Of a stretch of DNA of 64,000 nt, positions 34,001 to 44,277 are shown in pieces; position 1 is the first letter of the stretch; every line of letters starts with the position of its first letter. The stretch is from NCBI RefSeq assembly GCF_900626155.1, contig NZ_LR130844.1, positions 1,738,786 through 1,802,785 of the forward strand. The letters are read 5' to 3'. Both the position numbers and the translations under genes were made by a program. Origin of the DNA: Anaerococcus vaginimassiliensis (lineage in GTDB: Bacteria > Bacillota > Clostridia > Tissierellales > Peptoniphilaceae). Below the pieces are notes generated by a model. That model was given only the letters and a program-made list of their open reading frames with translations, did not search any database and had not been told where the DNA came from.

Positions 34001-37000
34001 TCTTCATATTTTGAATTTGAAGATATTTCCTTACTTGCAATATCCATTAAGTCTTTTAACTTTTCATCTTCTTTTTCATCACAAGTAATAGTATTGCCAA
34101 ATCTGCCAGATACTTCTTTCATATTCCCTAATACCATCTGAGGATTATCTACAAAGTATTTATTATAAGTCAAACCCTTTTTATCAGTTGCTAGATGAAT
34201 CCAATCATCATCTCTTTCTATAACTGAATCTCTCTTTTTCAAGAAAATAATATCTGAAGTAACTTCTGTACCAGCAAGTCCTTTAAATATTGTATTAGGA
34301 AGCCTCATAGCTCCTAAAAACTCACATCTTGCATTAATATATTTTCTAACAGATTCATCTTTTTTATCCATAGTTCCAGATGAAGTTATGAAGGCAATAA
34401 TTCCTCCATTCCTAACCTTATCTATTGACTTTGCAAAAAAATAATCGTGAATCAGAAAGTTATTTCTGTTATACTCACGATCGTTAACTTTAAAATCTCC
34501 AAAGGGAACATTTCCTATTACCAAGTCAAAGAAATTATTTGAGAAGTTCGTTTCTTCAAAACCTTTAATTTGAATATTGGCTTCAGGATAAAGTTCTCTT
34601 GCTATTCTTCCGCTTAGACTATCTTTTTCTACTCCATAGACTTTAGAGCTTTGTATTTCACTTGGCATATTACCAATAAAATTACCGACTCCTGCAGATG
34701 GTTCAAGGATATTCCCAGTCTTAAAACCCATATCTGTTATGGTCTTATATATTCCATCCATTACCTCTCTAGGTGTATAAAATGATGTTAGAGTAGACTC
34801 TTTAGCATTCAAATACTCTTCATTTGTTAAATTTTCCTTTAAAATATTTCTTGCTTCAAGCCATTGACCTCCCTTTTCTTCATCAAAGACATTGGCAAGA
34901 CCACCCCAACCTAGATAGTCAGCAAGATAGGCTTGTTCATACTCCCTTGGGCTCCTATTTTCATTTTCAAGTCTTTTGAGCATTTTAATAGCTTTGATAT
35001 TTTTATCTAGTCTTTCTGATGGTGTTAGGTATTCTGAGTAAATATGATTTTTCAAGTCATAATTTCTAGCAAAACTTAATCTTTCCTTATTAGGTTCATA
35101 GCCTAGATTCTTTAAATCTTCTTTTCCCCTCAATAAGTTTTCGGCTGCTTGTCTTGGGACATTATACCTATCCATCACTTGGTCAATTTCAGGATTGTGG
35201 TCATCAATAAAGCTTTCTTGTTCTACTTGTCTTTCAATTTGTTTTTCATGCTCAGATAATTTGTGTATCTCATAGTTTCCACTATCTAAAAGGTCATCAA
35301 TCTTTCTACTTTCTTCAAATGTTTCGCCCTTATATAAGGGGATTTCTTCTCCATTAACTTCTACCTTAGTTCCTGTTTCAATTAATTTAATTCCATTAAA
35401 GGTATTCTCATCTTCTAAAATAAATTCCTTACCAACTTTTACTGCTAGTTTTTCTGATGTTTGACTTAGATTTTCAAAGATTTCTTCAAGGTATGAATCG
35501 TTTCTATATGGAATTACTTCCGAACCCCTAATCATACCTCCCATATATTCCATATTATCTCTGATAGTGACAGTTTTAAGTCCTCCACTTAGTTCATCAA
35601 AATCTGTAATGGTAAAGTCCTTATCTTTATATCTAACCTGATCGCCTATCTTAAATTTAGGTTCTATCTTTTCCTTAACTTCTTCTTGAAAAGATTTTTC
35701 CTCACTTAGTGCAACTTGGTCTTCTAAATATGAAAATTCACGCTCATTTACTTCTTCACCATCACCAAGGTCAATCCTATAATGCTCGACAACTTCGCCA
35801 TCTACATAGTGGTCAAAATAGAATTTGAAATATCCGATATAATCATCAGTCATTTCTCCAAATTCATTTTCTCCAAGAGTTTGATTATGGTCTTTAACAT
35901 CAATATCCTTTTGTCTTAGGACATTTATTAATTCTTTGGTTACTATTTGCCCACTATAATCGGGAACTAATTCGTGGTTTTCATTAAATTCTACAATCCA
36001 GTAATCTTTTCTATTTTCAGTGTTTTTGTCATCAAAAAAAGAAGCTTCATCAGCTTCCTTTTCTTGGCTTATTTCATTTTCTAGGCTTCCACGTATTCCT
36101 TGATTGCCATCTTCTTTACTGTTGCCATCAAGTTGTTCATCTGTCCTTGGTATTCCTCTGGATTCTCTCTCATCATCTTCTCTGTCAATCCTTGTGCTTT
36201 CATCATTTTGACTTTTTCTCTCTTGATAAAGTCCACTGCCTGATTTTGAATTTCCTTCAGATGGTTCAAAAGTGTTTTCTCCTCGTACATTTTCTGAAGT
36301 TTCTTCCAGTTCTCCATCTCCTCGCTCCCTACCAGGTAAGACAGTCTTAGAACTGCGTATGTTGGATTCGGAAATCTCTCCATAAATTCCAGATCCCTCT
36401 CCATCATGTCCAAGGTTTTCTCTTCGATCTTCATTGCTATTTCCTCTGTCGCTTCCATCTGTGAAAACTCGTCCATCTCTAATTCTTGACCTATCATCTC
36501 GTCTATATAAATCATTTTGACCTCCTCTATCTTCGTTTATATTTTCTATATCTCTATTATAGTCGGCAGCGACCCTTTCTGTCAGCAGCCTAGCACGATC
36601 CATTCCCTTAGATTTTTCTATTGTGCTATCTATAATATCTTCACTAACCCTTGATATTACAAGACCTATCTGTTCTAAAGAAATAGTATTAATCCTAGAA
36701 AAATTATTTTTTAAATTTTCCGTATCCATAGGATAGACTGTATTAAACCTATTAGCTACTGCATAAGATATTGAGTCTCTCATAAACTTTTCAAAACTCA
36801 GTCTATCCTCTATATCTATTCTCAAATCAGCAAGAGCCAAGTTAATATATTCATCTCCATAAATTCGACTCAAAGAAAATATATTTTCATTGAGTGAATC
36901 ACTATCTTCAAATGAATAATCTCTTATTATTTCTTTTAAAGCCTCGTTATGATTTTCATGATCAAACTGCCATAAGCTAACCTCATTAATATTCCTATCC

Positions 37001-37299
37001 ATTGATGTGGTCTGACTAATATCGAAAATATATGAAATTCTTTGATTTACATCACTTCCAACTAAAGTTGGAATACCCTTTTGACCTCTCATAACAACTC
37101 GACCAAAATATTTTTTCCACATATCAAAAGTCGCACAAGCTCTAGCTTCAGGTTCTTTGTTATATATACTTAGTTGGCTAGAAAAATCATATTTTTGATT
37201 GTTACCTATAACCTTTAAGAGTTTTAAATACTCTTTTTCATCTTGTAACACTTCATACTTTATTGCTTCTTGTATATTCTTAAAATCATTTACTTGCAT
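31025..37299 (-). CDS. Giant ICE methylase-SNF2 helicase, exon 1 (with one apparent frameshift)
   Basis: Spliced with exon 2 it gives about 2356 residues. Order: ArdC-like N-terminus ([20 protein letters not shown]), a long disordered linker (about 260-400), a DNA-methylase core with SAM loop [13 protein letters not shown] near 866 and catalytic-type GNVPFGDF near 933, and a SNF2 helicase with Walker [13 protein letters not shown] near 1575, DEAH box [11 protein letters not shown] near 1733, [10 protein letters not shown] near 1785 and motif [17 protein letters not shown] near 2060. The frame breaks at a T5 run at 31529-31533: the first frame stops at 31507, while the other frame continues [18 protein letters not shown] to 31025. 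One missing base explains it. Overlaps the methyltransferase gene by 14 bases. Confidence 0.85.
36081..36515 (-). CDS. TnpV-like frame overprinted inside the helicase linker
   Basis: A 144-residue frame on the same strand as the helicase but in another phase, overlapping its disordered linker. It reads [23 protein letters not shown] and [20 protein letters not shown] followed by [19 protein letters not shown]. This pattern (YxxLRxxYL, Lxx-HLxEIxxxA, GxTExxxxENPxxxxxxMNN, final KE) is that of the transposon-encoded TnpV family. The helicase frame over the same bases is low-complexity (Glu, Arg, Ser, Gly). Either an old tnpV insertion is now read in a shifted frame, or both frames are used. No ribosome site is evident at its ATG. 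Confidence 0.45.
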   Translation of the reverse strand: MIYIDEMIGQELEMDEFSQMEATEEIAMKIEEKTLDMMERDLEFMERFPNPTYAVLRLSYLVGSEEMENWKKLQKMYEEKTLLNHLKEIQNQAVDFIKREKVKMMKAQGLTEKMMRENPEEYQGQMNNLMATVKKMAIKEYVEA

Positions 37300-38251
37300 T
37301 TCCTACCTCCATTCTATGAATTTCTTTTATAATAGCCATTAAAACATCAACCACAATAGAATTGCCGGCCTGCTTATAAAGCTTGCTTGAAGTACAATTT
37401 TTTCTTCTTGGATGTGCTTCTTCTAGTTTGTTAATATCAATGTCATCAAAACCCATGAGTCTTAAACATTCTCTTTCTGTTAAATACCTATATTTACCAT
37501 TTCCAATATCTATTATTCCAGAATTAGGTACTCTCATCTGTTTTGTAGAAATAGTATAAGAAAAATCTTTAATCACTTTTAGTCGCCCTCTAAAACTATT
37601 ATCTATGCCTTTATTTAAAAATTTCAGCATATAAGGTTGGGTCATTGTGTAAAGTTCACTTACATCCTTTTCTAAAAATTCACTTAGTGATCTTGTTTCT
37701 TTCCTCTCCAATTTATTAAAAGAAAAGTTATTTGCTCCAAGACACGAAACAACAAATATCCTTTCTCTTTTTTGAGGTATCCCAAAGTCCATTGCATTTA
37801 AGATTTCATATTTGCTTTCATATCCAAGGTTTTCTAGCTCTTTTAGATAAATAAAAAAGGAGTCCCTCATATTTCTATCAAGGACTCCCTTTACATTTTC
37901 CCAAATTATCCATTTAGGTTTATCTTTCATTTCTTTGATTATTCTAATTGTTTCAAATAGTAAGCTTGATCTAGTGCCTGAGTTTTTCACTCCTCCCTGC
38001 TTTTTTCCAATTCTTGAAAAGTCTTGGCAAGGACTTCCATGCATTATTAAGTCTATATTCTCATTAGGTACTTTATATCCTACTACTGATTTTGGCTTAT
38101 AATCTTCTCCATAAAGTTCATTATATGATTTAACACAAGCCTTATCTATTTCTACATAATCAACAACTTCATAAGGTATCTTTAAATTAATAAAAGCCTT
38201 TCTAATAGCACCTATGCCACCGAAAAGCTCTAATATTTTTACCTTATTCAT
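37286..38251 (-). CDS. dcm: DNA (cytosine-5-)-methyltransferase
   Basis: 321 residues, all C5-methylase motifs: [31 protein letters not shown] with catalytic Cys about 78, [43 protein letters not shown] and [15 protein letters not shown]. Target sequence cannot be read. It overlaps TopB by eight bases and the helicase gene by 14, so it is translated with them. Solitary methylases on ICEs usually protect incoming DNA from host restriction. Confidence 0.93.
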   Translation of the reverse strand: MNKVKILELFGGIGAIRKAFINLKIPYEVVDYVEIDKACVKSYNELYGEDYKPKSVVGYKVPNENIDLIMHGSPCQDFSRIGKKQGGVKNSGTRSSLLFETIRIIKEMKDKPKWIIWENVKGVLDRNMRDSFFIYLKELENLGYESKYEILNAMDFGIPQKRERIFVVSCLGANNFSFNKLERKETRSLSEFLEKDVSELYTMTQPYMLKFLNKGIDNSFRGRLKVIKDFSYTISTKQMRVPNSGIIDIGNGKYRYLTERECLRLMGFDDIDINKLEEAHPRRKNCTSSKLYKQAGNSIVVDVLMAIIKEIHRMEVGNASK

Positions 38252-39965
38252 TTAGATTATTCTTGTACCTATCTACAAGCTCCCTTATACTATCTTCTAT
38301 TTCTCTTAAAAAGTCTTCTTTATCAACTTCGCCAGAGCTAATCTTTGCAAGTTTCATTTCCCATTCAGATGTTGTTTCTGCTGACTTAAACTTATCCTCT
38401 ACAATTGATACAAGCCTATTGCCTTTTTCTGTTACAAGTAAATTTTTCTTATCTCTTCTTATGAGATCTTTATAGATAAGATTTTCAATAATTCCTGCTC
38501 TTGTAGCTGGTGTTCCTAAGCCTTTTCTTTCAACTTCTATATCTTTATCCAAAGACTCTACTCCTGCACTCTCCATAGCCTTTAAAAGTGTATCTTCATT
38601 ATAATGACTTGGAGCTTTTGTAAATTTTTTCGATATATTTTTAGAAGTTAGCTTAATTTTATCTCCAGTCTTTACATCTGGTAATTCATTTTCTTGTTTT
38701 TCTTTTCCATAGCTCTTTAGATACTTGGTATAACCTTCATCGATTATAGTCTTGCCACTTGCATTGAAGTTAAATTTATCATATTCATATCTGATTTTTC
38801 TACTAGATTCCTTTAAATTATCCGAACATGAAGCAAGTAATTTATCCTTAATTAGATTATAGATTTTACTTTCTTTATCAGATAAATCTTTGGCTTTTCC
38901 AACGCCAGATATAGTAGGAATAATTGCATAGTGGTCTGTAACCTTAGATGAATTAAAAATAGACTTAAAGTTTGATTCATTAATTTTAAAATCATCTTCA
39001 AGTCCTTCTAATAATTCTTTCATAGTAGTAACCATATCATCGGTTAAATACCTGCTATCTGTTCTTGGATATGTGATTAGCTTTTTTTCATATAAAGCTT
39101 GTGCCAGATTTAAAGTATCATTTGCTGAATACCCAAAGTATTTATTCGCTTCTCTTTGTAAGGTAGTGAGATCATAAGGCTTATCTGGTTTTGTGCTTAT
39201 TTCTTTATCTTCTACCTCTGTAATAACTATTTCATCTTCTAGTAGATTTAATAGTTGTTCCGCAACTTCAATTTTATCAATCCTATCTGATACAAGTTTC
39301 AATACTCCATAAGATAGGTCAACTGTATAATATTTTTGCTTCTTAAATAGGTTTATTTCACTATCTCTTTTAGCTATTATATATAGAGTTGGTGTTTGTA
39401 CTCTACCAACTGAATATGTTTCCTTGTAAATGCAAGAATAAAGCCTACTTAGATTCATTCCTACTAGCCAATCTGCAATGGCTCTTGCACTTGCTGATCT
39501 ATATAAGTCTTCAAAGTTTTCTCCGTTTTTAAGATTTCTAAAACCATCTTCAATAGCTTTGTTTTCCATTGAAGATATCCAAAGTCTTTGAATCTTCTTC
39601 TTACACTTAGTTTGATTATATACAAGCCTAAAAATAAGCTCTCCTTCTCTACCAGCATCACAAGCATTTATTACTGTATCGATGTTCTTATCGTTTAAAA
39701 GTTTCTTTAAAACTCCATATTGTTTCTTAGTGCTTTTAGATACTTCATAAATATATTCTTCTGGAATTATAGGAAGAGTGTCGATTGTCCATTTCTTCCA
39801 TTTTTCATCTATCTTATCTGGACTTGCCATTTGAATTAAATGACCTACGCACCATGAAACAATGTATCCATTCCCCTCATAATATCCGTTTTTTCTTGTT
39901 CTTGCTCCAATTACTTTTGCAATTGTAACCGCTACACTTGGCTTTTCTGCTATTACTAACTTCAT
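38244..39965 (-). CDS. topB: DNA topoisomerase III
   Basis: 573 residues. TOPRIM start MKLVIAEKPSVAVTIAKVIG, acidic DAGREGELI motif near 100, SVGRVQTPTLYIIAKRD, and active-site Tyr in LITYPRTDSRYL near 305. Close to the bacterial TopB length without the C-terminal zinc region. Such enzymes are standard in Tn1549-like ICE backbones and probably untangle DNA during transfer. I use the ATG at 39963-39965 behind GGAGGTATTA; the ORF's first Met sits in the ribosome site. Confidence 0.93.
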   Translation of the reverse strand: MKLVIAEKPSVAVTIAKVIGARTRKNGYYEGNGYIVSWCVGHLIQMASPDKIDEKWKKWTIDTLPIIPEEYIYEVSKSTKKQYGVLKKLLNDKNIDTVINACDAGREGELIFRLVYNQTKCKKKIQRLWISSMENKAIEDGFRNLKNGENFEDLYRSASARAIADWLVGMNLSRLYSCIYKETYSVGRVQTPTLYIIAKRDSEINLFKKQKYYTVDLSYGVLKLVSDRIDKIEVAEQLLNLLEDEIVITEVEDKEISTKPDKPYDLTTLQREANKYFGYSANDTLNLAQALYEKKLITYPRTDSRYLTDDMVTTMKELLEGLEDDFKINESNFKSIFNSSKVTDHYAIIPTISGVGKAKDLSDKESKIYNLIKDKLLASCSDNLKESSRKIRYEYDKFNFNASGKTIIDEGYTKYLKSYGKEKQENELPDVKTGDKIKLTSKNISKKFTKAPSHYNEDTLLKAMESAGVESLDKDIEVERKGLGTPATRAGIIENLIYKDLIRRDKKNLLVTEKGNRLVSIVEDKFKSAETTSEWEMKLAKISSGEVDKEDFLREIEDSIRELVDRYKNNLNE

Positions 39966-39988
39966 TAATACCTCCATAAATAAAAAAA

Positions 39989-40050
39989 GAGCGAAAGATT
40001 TCTCTCTCGCTCAAAGTTTTTCTCCCGAATATTGTATTATTTTCGGGAGA
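39989..40050 (-). terminator. Paired hairpins behind the AlbA-domain gene
   Basis: GAGCGA/TCGCTC stem (39989-40012) followed on the minus strand by TTTTTTTATT is an intrinsic terminator. Next to it a perfect 9-bp stem TCTCCCGAA/TTCGGGAGA (40021-40050) without T-run. Together they insulate the 40071-41489 gene from topB. Confidence 0.75.
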
Positions 40051-40070
40051 ATTCTATTTTCTTTTTAACT

Positions 40071-41489
40071 TTATTTGTTTACTTTCCAATGTCCATCTTT
40101 AGCACTGCCTATATACTCGATTGTTTTTTCGTCTGTTAGAACTTTTAAATCTCTTTTTATAGTTCTATCGGTTACATTAAATTGTTTAGATAAATCATAG
40201 GCAGTTATTTTAGGATTACTTTTTATTATTTCAAGAATTTTATCACGCCTAACACTTGGCTTTAATTTTTGACCATTATTTTCTACCTCACTTTGAGTGA
40301 CATTTTGAGTGACATTTTGGGTGACATTTTGAATGTCATAATTTAGATTTTTTAGAATCGTAATAAAAGAAGATTCTGTTGACTTAAAGACTGGTTTTAA
40401 TTCTTCTTTATAATTTTCTTCTGCTTCATAAGCTTCTATGATTTTTCTAAGTCCAGATCCTCTCCTTTCCATTAAATCCATTCTTGCAAATACATCCGCT
40501 ATAATTGGGTTTCTTCTTATTGAAGATACGTTTAATGGATTTAGATCTTGGACGAAAGTTCCATCATACATACCTCCAGGAGAATAGATTTCTAACCTAT
40601 CATCATAGATATCTACATGAACTTCACTTCCTATCACAGAATAATCTCTATGAATTAATGCATTTACTAAGGCTTCCTGCACTGCTCTTTCTGGATATTC
40701 TGGATATTCTATTCTATAGACTGGACCTTTTTTCCACATCTTTTTAGAATTTCTCTTCACAAAGTCTAAAGATGCTTTTAAAAGATAAATTATATTACCT
40801 TCAAATTCAGCATCATCTAAGGCATCCATTCGACCATTCGCTTTAGTAAGCCCATTCCACCTAGTACAAAATACTCTTGACTGATAAACTTGATAGTTAT
40901 CTGCAAATAAAGCTCCTGCTATGGTTAAATTATTCTCGTCATTTACAAGTCCAAAAGATTTCAAATCTTTTTCTTCAAAATCTTTTCCCGTTCTTTCTTT
41001 GTACTCAATTTTAAGTTCCTTAAAGCTTACATCTTCTAGTTTTTTCTTTGACTGAAGTGAATCGTAACTTATATGTTCTCCCTTTAAAGACAAATTAAAA
41101 AGATCAATTCGACTTGCAGGGACACTTTGATTTCCTACTCTTTTATAAGCAGTTCTCGTTCCACCATCAACTACAAAATATGGTGTGTTCTTCCCAGCAA
41201 ATACACTTAAAATCAATATAACTTTTCCATCAAGCTCCTTGATTTCCATATCAAATTCTGGATTCGGATCCATTTTAATTTTTATGATTTCAGAAATATT
41301 TTCAGAAACTTCTTGATAGTCACTAAGTCCAAGAATTGTGTTATCTTCTTTAACTCCAAATATTAGCTTCCCACCTCTACCATTAGCAAAGGCTGACACA
41401 GATTTTAACCAAGACTTTGGTTTGTTCCTTTCTAATTTTTCTTTTTTGTCATATAGATTTGTTTCTCCAAGATAGTCTTTTAAGTTCAA
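40071..41489 (-). CDS. AlbA_2-domain ATP-binding regulator with HTH
   Basis: 472 residues. N-terminal AlbA_2/Schlafen-type domain (SWLKSVSAFANGRGGKLIFG, then GGTRTAYKRVGNQSVPAS), a central GHKL-type ATPase region (EALVNALIHRDYSVIGSEVH, DDRLEIYSPGGMYDG, ERRGSGLRKIIEAYE), and a C-terminal DeoR/HTH_11-like winged helix (ITAYDLSKQFNVTDRTIKRD). Three NVTQ units stand at the joint. Probably a DNA-binding regulator. I take the TTG at 41489 behind GAGAGGGGGGATACT; the ORF can extend seven codons. The gene has its own upstream gap and downstream terminator, so it may be an independent insert in the ICE. Confidence 0.82.
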   Translation of the reverse strand: MNLKDYLGETNLYDKKEKLERNKPKSWLKSVSAFANGRGGKLIFGVKEDNTILGLSDYQEVSENISEIIKIKMDPNPEFDMEIKELDGKVILILSVFAGKNTPYFVVDGGTRTAYKRVGNQSVPASRIDLFNLSLKGEHISYDSLQSKKKLEDVSFKELKIEYKERTGKDFEEKDLKSFGLVNDENNLTIAGALFADNYQVYQSRVFCTRWNGLTKANGRMDALDDAEFEGNIIYLLKASLDFVKRNSKKMWKKGPVYRIEYPEYPERAVQEALVNALIHRDYSVIGSEVHVDIYDDRLEIYSPGGMYDGTFVQDLNPLNVSSIRRNPIIADVFARMDLMERRGSGLRKIIEAYEAEENYKEELKPVFKSTESSFITILKNLNYDIQNVTQNVTQNVTQSEVENNGQKLKPSVRRDKILEIIKSNPKITAYDLSKQFNVTDRTIKRDLKVLTDEKTIEYIGSAKDGHWKVNK

Positions 41490-41569
41490 AGTATCCCCCC
41501 TCTCTGACAAATATTATACTTAATTATACCATATTTTTGTATTGTTTATTCGATGATAGGACTTGAGAT

Positions 41570-42439
41570 TTATAATAGTTCATCATCTTCATCGTCTTCA
41601 TCTAAAGACTCTTCATGACTTTCTTCATTGTCAGATTCATCTTCTGACTCACTAATATAATCCTCATCATCTTCTTCAAAGTCTTCCAACATTCTATCTT
41701 CTTTTGCTTTGACTACTTTAAAATAATATCCTGCTCCTACAACTCCTCCAATTACAAGTGCAATAATTAGAAATGAACCTATTCCGCTTTTCTTTTCTTC
41801 TTTTACTGGTACAGCCTTAGGTTCTTCTTTTTTTACTTCTTCTTTCTTAGGCTCTTCAACCTTTATAGTGTTTTTATCTTCTGATTCAATCATATTAAGC
41901 AGGTCTTGCTCTCCTACTTCTGTCAATAGCCTTACATTATCTTGATTTGATGAGTGATCTACTATTAGGTGCATAGTTTTTCCACTTTTGGTTTGAAATG
42001 TTAAAAATTGTCTTACATCAACTGGATTTTCTTTATCTTTTTCTGTATCTCCACTTGGTGTAATATCTTTTCCATTCCTATCTACATTTTCAATTACTGA
42101 ACCTCTTGCCTTATTTTCCTGTGTTGCAAGATTATTTACTGCCTTTGTATTACCACCTTTTACAAGTGGGGTTTTCTTTGGTGGATTATTTGAAGGCTTG
42201 GTTGCTTCACTTGTATTTCCTTGTATTCTTGGAACATCTTGATAAGGAATTTCTTCTTTTGATGGTGTAAAAACATCATCTTTCAACATTTTCTCAAATT
42301 CTTCTTTTTGTGGTTCATAGATTGATTCGTTTTGACTTTCAATTTGTCCTTCATTTGTCATCGCAAATGTAGTTGCTGGTACTGTAAATGTAAAAAGGAG
42401 TAACGCTATGGCTACTCCTCGTTTAATACTCTTATTCAT
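41570..42439 (-). CDS. DUF4366 / CD1107-like mobile element surface protein
   Basis: 289 residues. Signal peptide MNKSIKRGVAIALLLFTFTV ending ATTFA, a proline/lysine/glutamate-rich middle, the conserved VRQFLTFQTKSGKTMHLIVD and LLTEVGEQDLLNMIE core, a membrane helix near 215-235 (GIGSFLIIALVIGGVVGAGY), and a very acidic cytoplasmic tail. This is the CD1107 family of Tn1549-like elements, a membrane component of the transfer apparatus with unknown role. Followed directly by the coiled-coil protein gene upstream (14 bp). Confidence 0.85.
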   Translation of the reverse strand: MNKSIKRGVAIALLLFTFTVPATTFAMTNEGQIESQNESIYEPQKEEFEKMLKDDVFTPSKEEIPYQDVPRIQGNTSEATKPSNNPPKKTPLVKGGNTKAVNNLATQENKARGSVIENVDRNGKDITPSGDTEKDKENPVDVRQFLTFQTKSGKTMHLIVDHSSNQDNVRLLTEVGEQDLLNMIESEDKNTIKVEEPKKEEVKKEEPKAVPVKEEKKSGIGSFLIIALVIGGVVGAGYYFKVVKAKEDRMLEDFEEDDEDYISESEDESDNEESHEESLDEDDEDDELL

Positions 42440-42453
42440 TTTTCTATCCTTTC

Positions 42454-44037
42454 TTATTTTACATTTTTAAATACATAGACTGCTTTTCTAGCATTGTCCC
42501 ATTCTATTGTTTGGTTTTTGCCATCTTTAATATCTCCATGACTTGCTCCAAAAGCTTTAGCAATATTTGAAATTGAAGCATGAATTCTTCCATTTATAAT
42601 CACTGGCTTAACATCTGAATTGTAGACCTTTCCATCTGAATCTTTCATAACACCAGTATCAATATTTAGTCTTAATGTCTTTTTTGCTAGGATATTATTC
42701 TCTTTATTTGAGAAAATAGCTTCACGAGTAGAGTTGTCATACTCAACATTAAAACCTAGAGTATAAGCAATATATCTTACTGGAATCATAGTTCTTCCTT
42801 GGTCTACATAAGTTTTTACATCCATATATACTGTTGTCTTACCATCTTTGTTGATAATGTTATAAAAGTTTTTGTCTACTTGGAAAACTGCAAATTCTTT
42901 TTCATCTTTAACTTGTTTTTTGTCCTGTTTTTCTTCTTGCTTTTTCATCTTGTTAAGATCAAATTGATTTAGGATATTCTTATCATCAGCTTTCAAAATT
43001 TCGTCCCACTTTTTATCTTGAGATTTATTATCTTCTTTCTTATCTTTGTTTTCTTTTTGGAGTTTTAGAAGTTCATCTAATTTCTTAGATAAGTCTTGGT
43101 TTAGATTTTTGTCTTTTTCATCTTTAACTTGTTTTTCAAGTTCTTCTTTCGCTTTTTTATTTGCTTCCTCGATTAACTTCTTTGCTTCTTCAATTTTCTT
43201 ATCTAATTCTTCTTTTAGCTTTTTAATTTCTTCTTCAGAAGCTTTTTGTTTTTCTTCTAGTTCTTTAATTTTTTCTTCTAATTCTTTTTTAGTATTTTCA
43301 GAAGATTCTTTTAAACTATCAATAGCCTTTTGAAGCTCTTCAATTTTCTTAAAGCATTCTGACTTAGAATTTTCTGTCTCTTTCTTTTTATTCTCTAATT
43401 CTTTTATCTTAGTATCTTTTTCTTCAAGAACTTTTTCTAAGTCCTTAATTCTATTATTTTTATCCTCAATTTCTTTAGTCTTCTTTGAAAGTTCCTCTTC
43501 TAAAGACTCGAGCTTTTCTTGCATTTCTTTGACTTTATTTTCGTTTTTATCGGTCTTTTCTTTCTCAGCTTCTAACTCCCATTTTGTAGATGAATAATCT
43601 TCTTTTAGTTTTGCATTTTCATCTTGTAATCTTTTTAATTCATCTTTAAGTTGAGTAATTTCTGCTATTAGTTCATCATTATTGGAGTTTCTAAGATTCT
43701 CAATTTCTTTATTCAATTGAACAATCTTATTATCTTTATCTCTAATCTTTTCTTCTAATTTAGCCTTTTCTTGTTTCAGATTCTCTCCATTATCTTTGCA
43801 AGATTCTAACTTTTCCTTTAATTCATCTATCTTTGATTGGTCTTCTTGTTTCTTATCATTTAAGTCTTTGATCTGATTTTCTAAATCACTAATTTTACTT
43901 ATAGAACTTTCTATCACTTTTTTACTACCATCTGTATCATCAGCTTTAGCTAGTACATTAGTAGTTGAGGTTGATGTTAAAACTAATAAAAGAGCCATAA
44001 AAAAGGCTCTTAGTCTGTTCGTATTAAATTTCTTCAT
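42454..44037 (-). CDS. Secreted coiled-coil protein with copper amine oxidase-like stalk domain
   Basis: 527 residues. Signal peptide MKKFNTNRLRAFFMALLLVL ending NVLA, then about 300 residues of unbroken heptad coiled coil (ISDLENQIKDLNDKKQEDQS and so on), then from about 390 a domain with FAVFQVDKNFYNIINKDGKT, DVKTYVDQGRTMIPVRYIAY and GAMHG-like GASHGDIK segments, the copper amine oxidase N-terminal/stalk fold. Probably an extracellular rod anchored to wall or to the transfer apparatus, bringing cells together. Overlaps the DUF4315 gene by 14 bases. Confidence 0.8.
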   Translation of the reverse strand: MKKFNTNRLRAFFMALLLVLTSTSTTNVLAKADDTDGSKKVIESSISKISDLENQIKDLNDKKQEDQSKIDELKEKLESCKDNGENLKQEKAKLEEKIRDKDNKIVQLNKEIENLRNSNNDELIAEITQLKDELKRLQDENAKLKEDYSSTKWELEAEKEKTDKNENKVKEMQEKLESLEEELSKKTKEIEDKNNRIKDLEKVLEEKDTKIKELENKKKETENSKSECFKKIEELQKAIDSLKESSENTKKELEEKIKELEEKQKASEEEIKKLKEELDKKIEEAKKLIEEANKKAKEELEKQVKDEKDKNLNQDLSKKLDELLKLQKENKDKKEDNKSQDKKWDEILKADDKNILNQFDLNKMKKQEEKQDKKQVKDEKEFAVFQVDKNFYNIINKDGKTTVYMDVKTYVDQGRTMIPVRYIAYTLGFNVEYDNSTREAIFSNKENNILAKKTLRLNIDTGVMKDSDGKVYNSDVKPVIINGRIHASISNIAKAFGASHGDIKDGKNQTIEWDNARKAVYVFKNVK

Positions 44038-44263
44038 TATGAATGTTCTCCTTTTCTTTTAATTTTTCTTCTATTTTTCTGTCATTAATTTTCTCCATTA
44101 ATTCTTCCAAGCTAATATTGTTTCTCCTAAGAGTTACAATTATTTCTTCATTCTCAACTTGTATTTCTTCATCGCAAATTTCCTTGTATTTTGCATTTAA
44201 ATCTTTTAACTTCTCTTCTATTTTTTTCTTTTTGTTCCTGATACTTATAAGTTTTCTGTTCAC
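44024..44263 (-). CDS. DUF4315 family protein
   Basis: 79 residues from the GTG at 44261-44263, behind AGAAGGGAG. The sequence NRKLISIRNKKKKIEEKLKD, LNAKYKEICDEEI, LRRNNISLEELMEKIND is the DUF4315 pattern: one long helix pair, highly charged. It is a constant small gene between NlpC/P60 and DUF4366 in Tn1549-like elements. The longer frame starting at 44317 overlaps the hydrolase gene and lacks a ribosome site. Confidence 0.85.
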   Translation of the reverse strand: MNRKLISIRNKKKKIEEKLKDLNAKYKEICDEEIQVENEEIIVTLRRNNISLEELMEKINDRKIEEKLKEKENIHNEEI

Positions 44264-44277
44264 ACAATATCTCCCTT

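Noticed and set aside
40290-40345. Short tandem repeat (TGACATTTTG units) suggesting a CRISPR or iteron
   Set aside because: Only three 12-bp units, in frame within the AlbA-domain gene as NVTQ repeats; no spacers.
43046-43333. Plus-strand 95-residue open frame (FSFWSFRSSSNFLDKSWF...)
   Set aside because: It is the antisense of the coiled-coil gene; Ser/Phe-rich composition is the mirror of Lys/Glu codons. No ribosome site.
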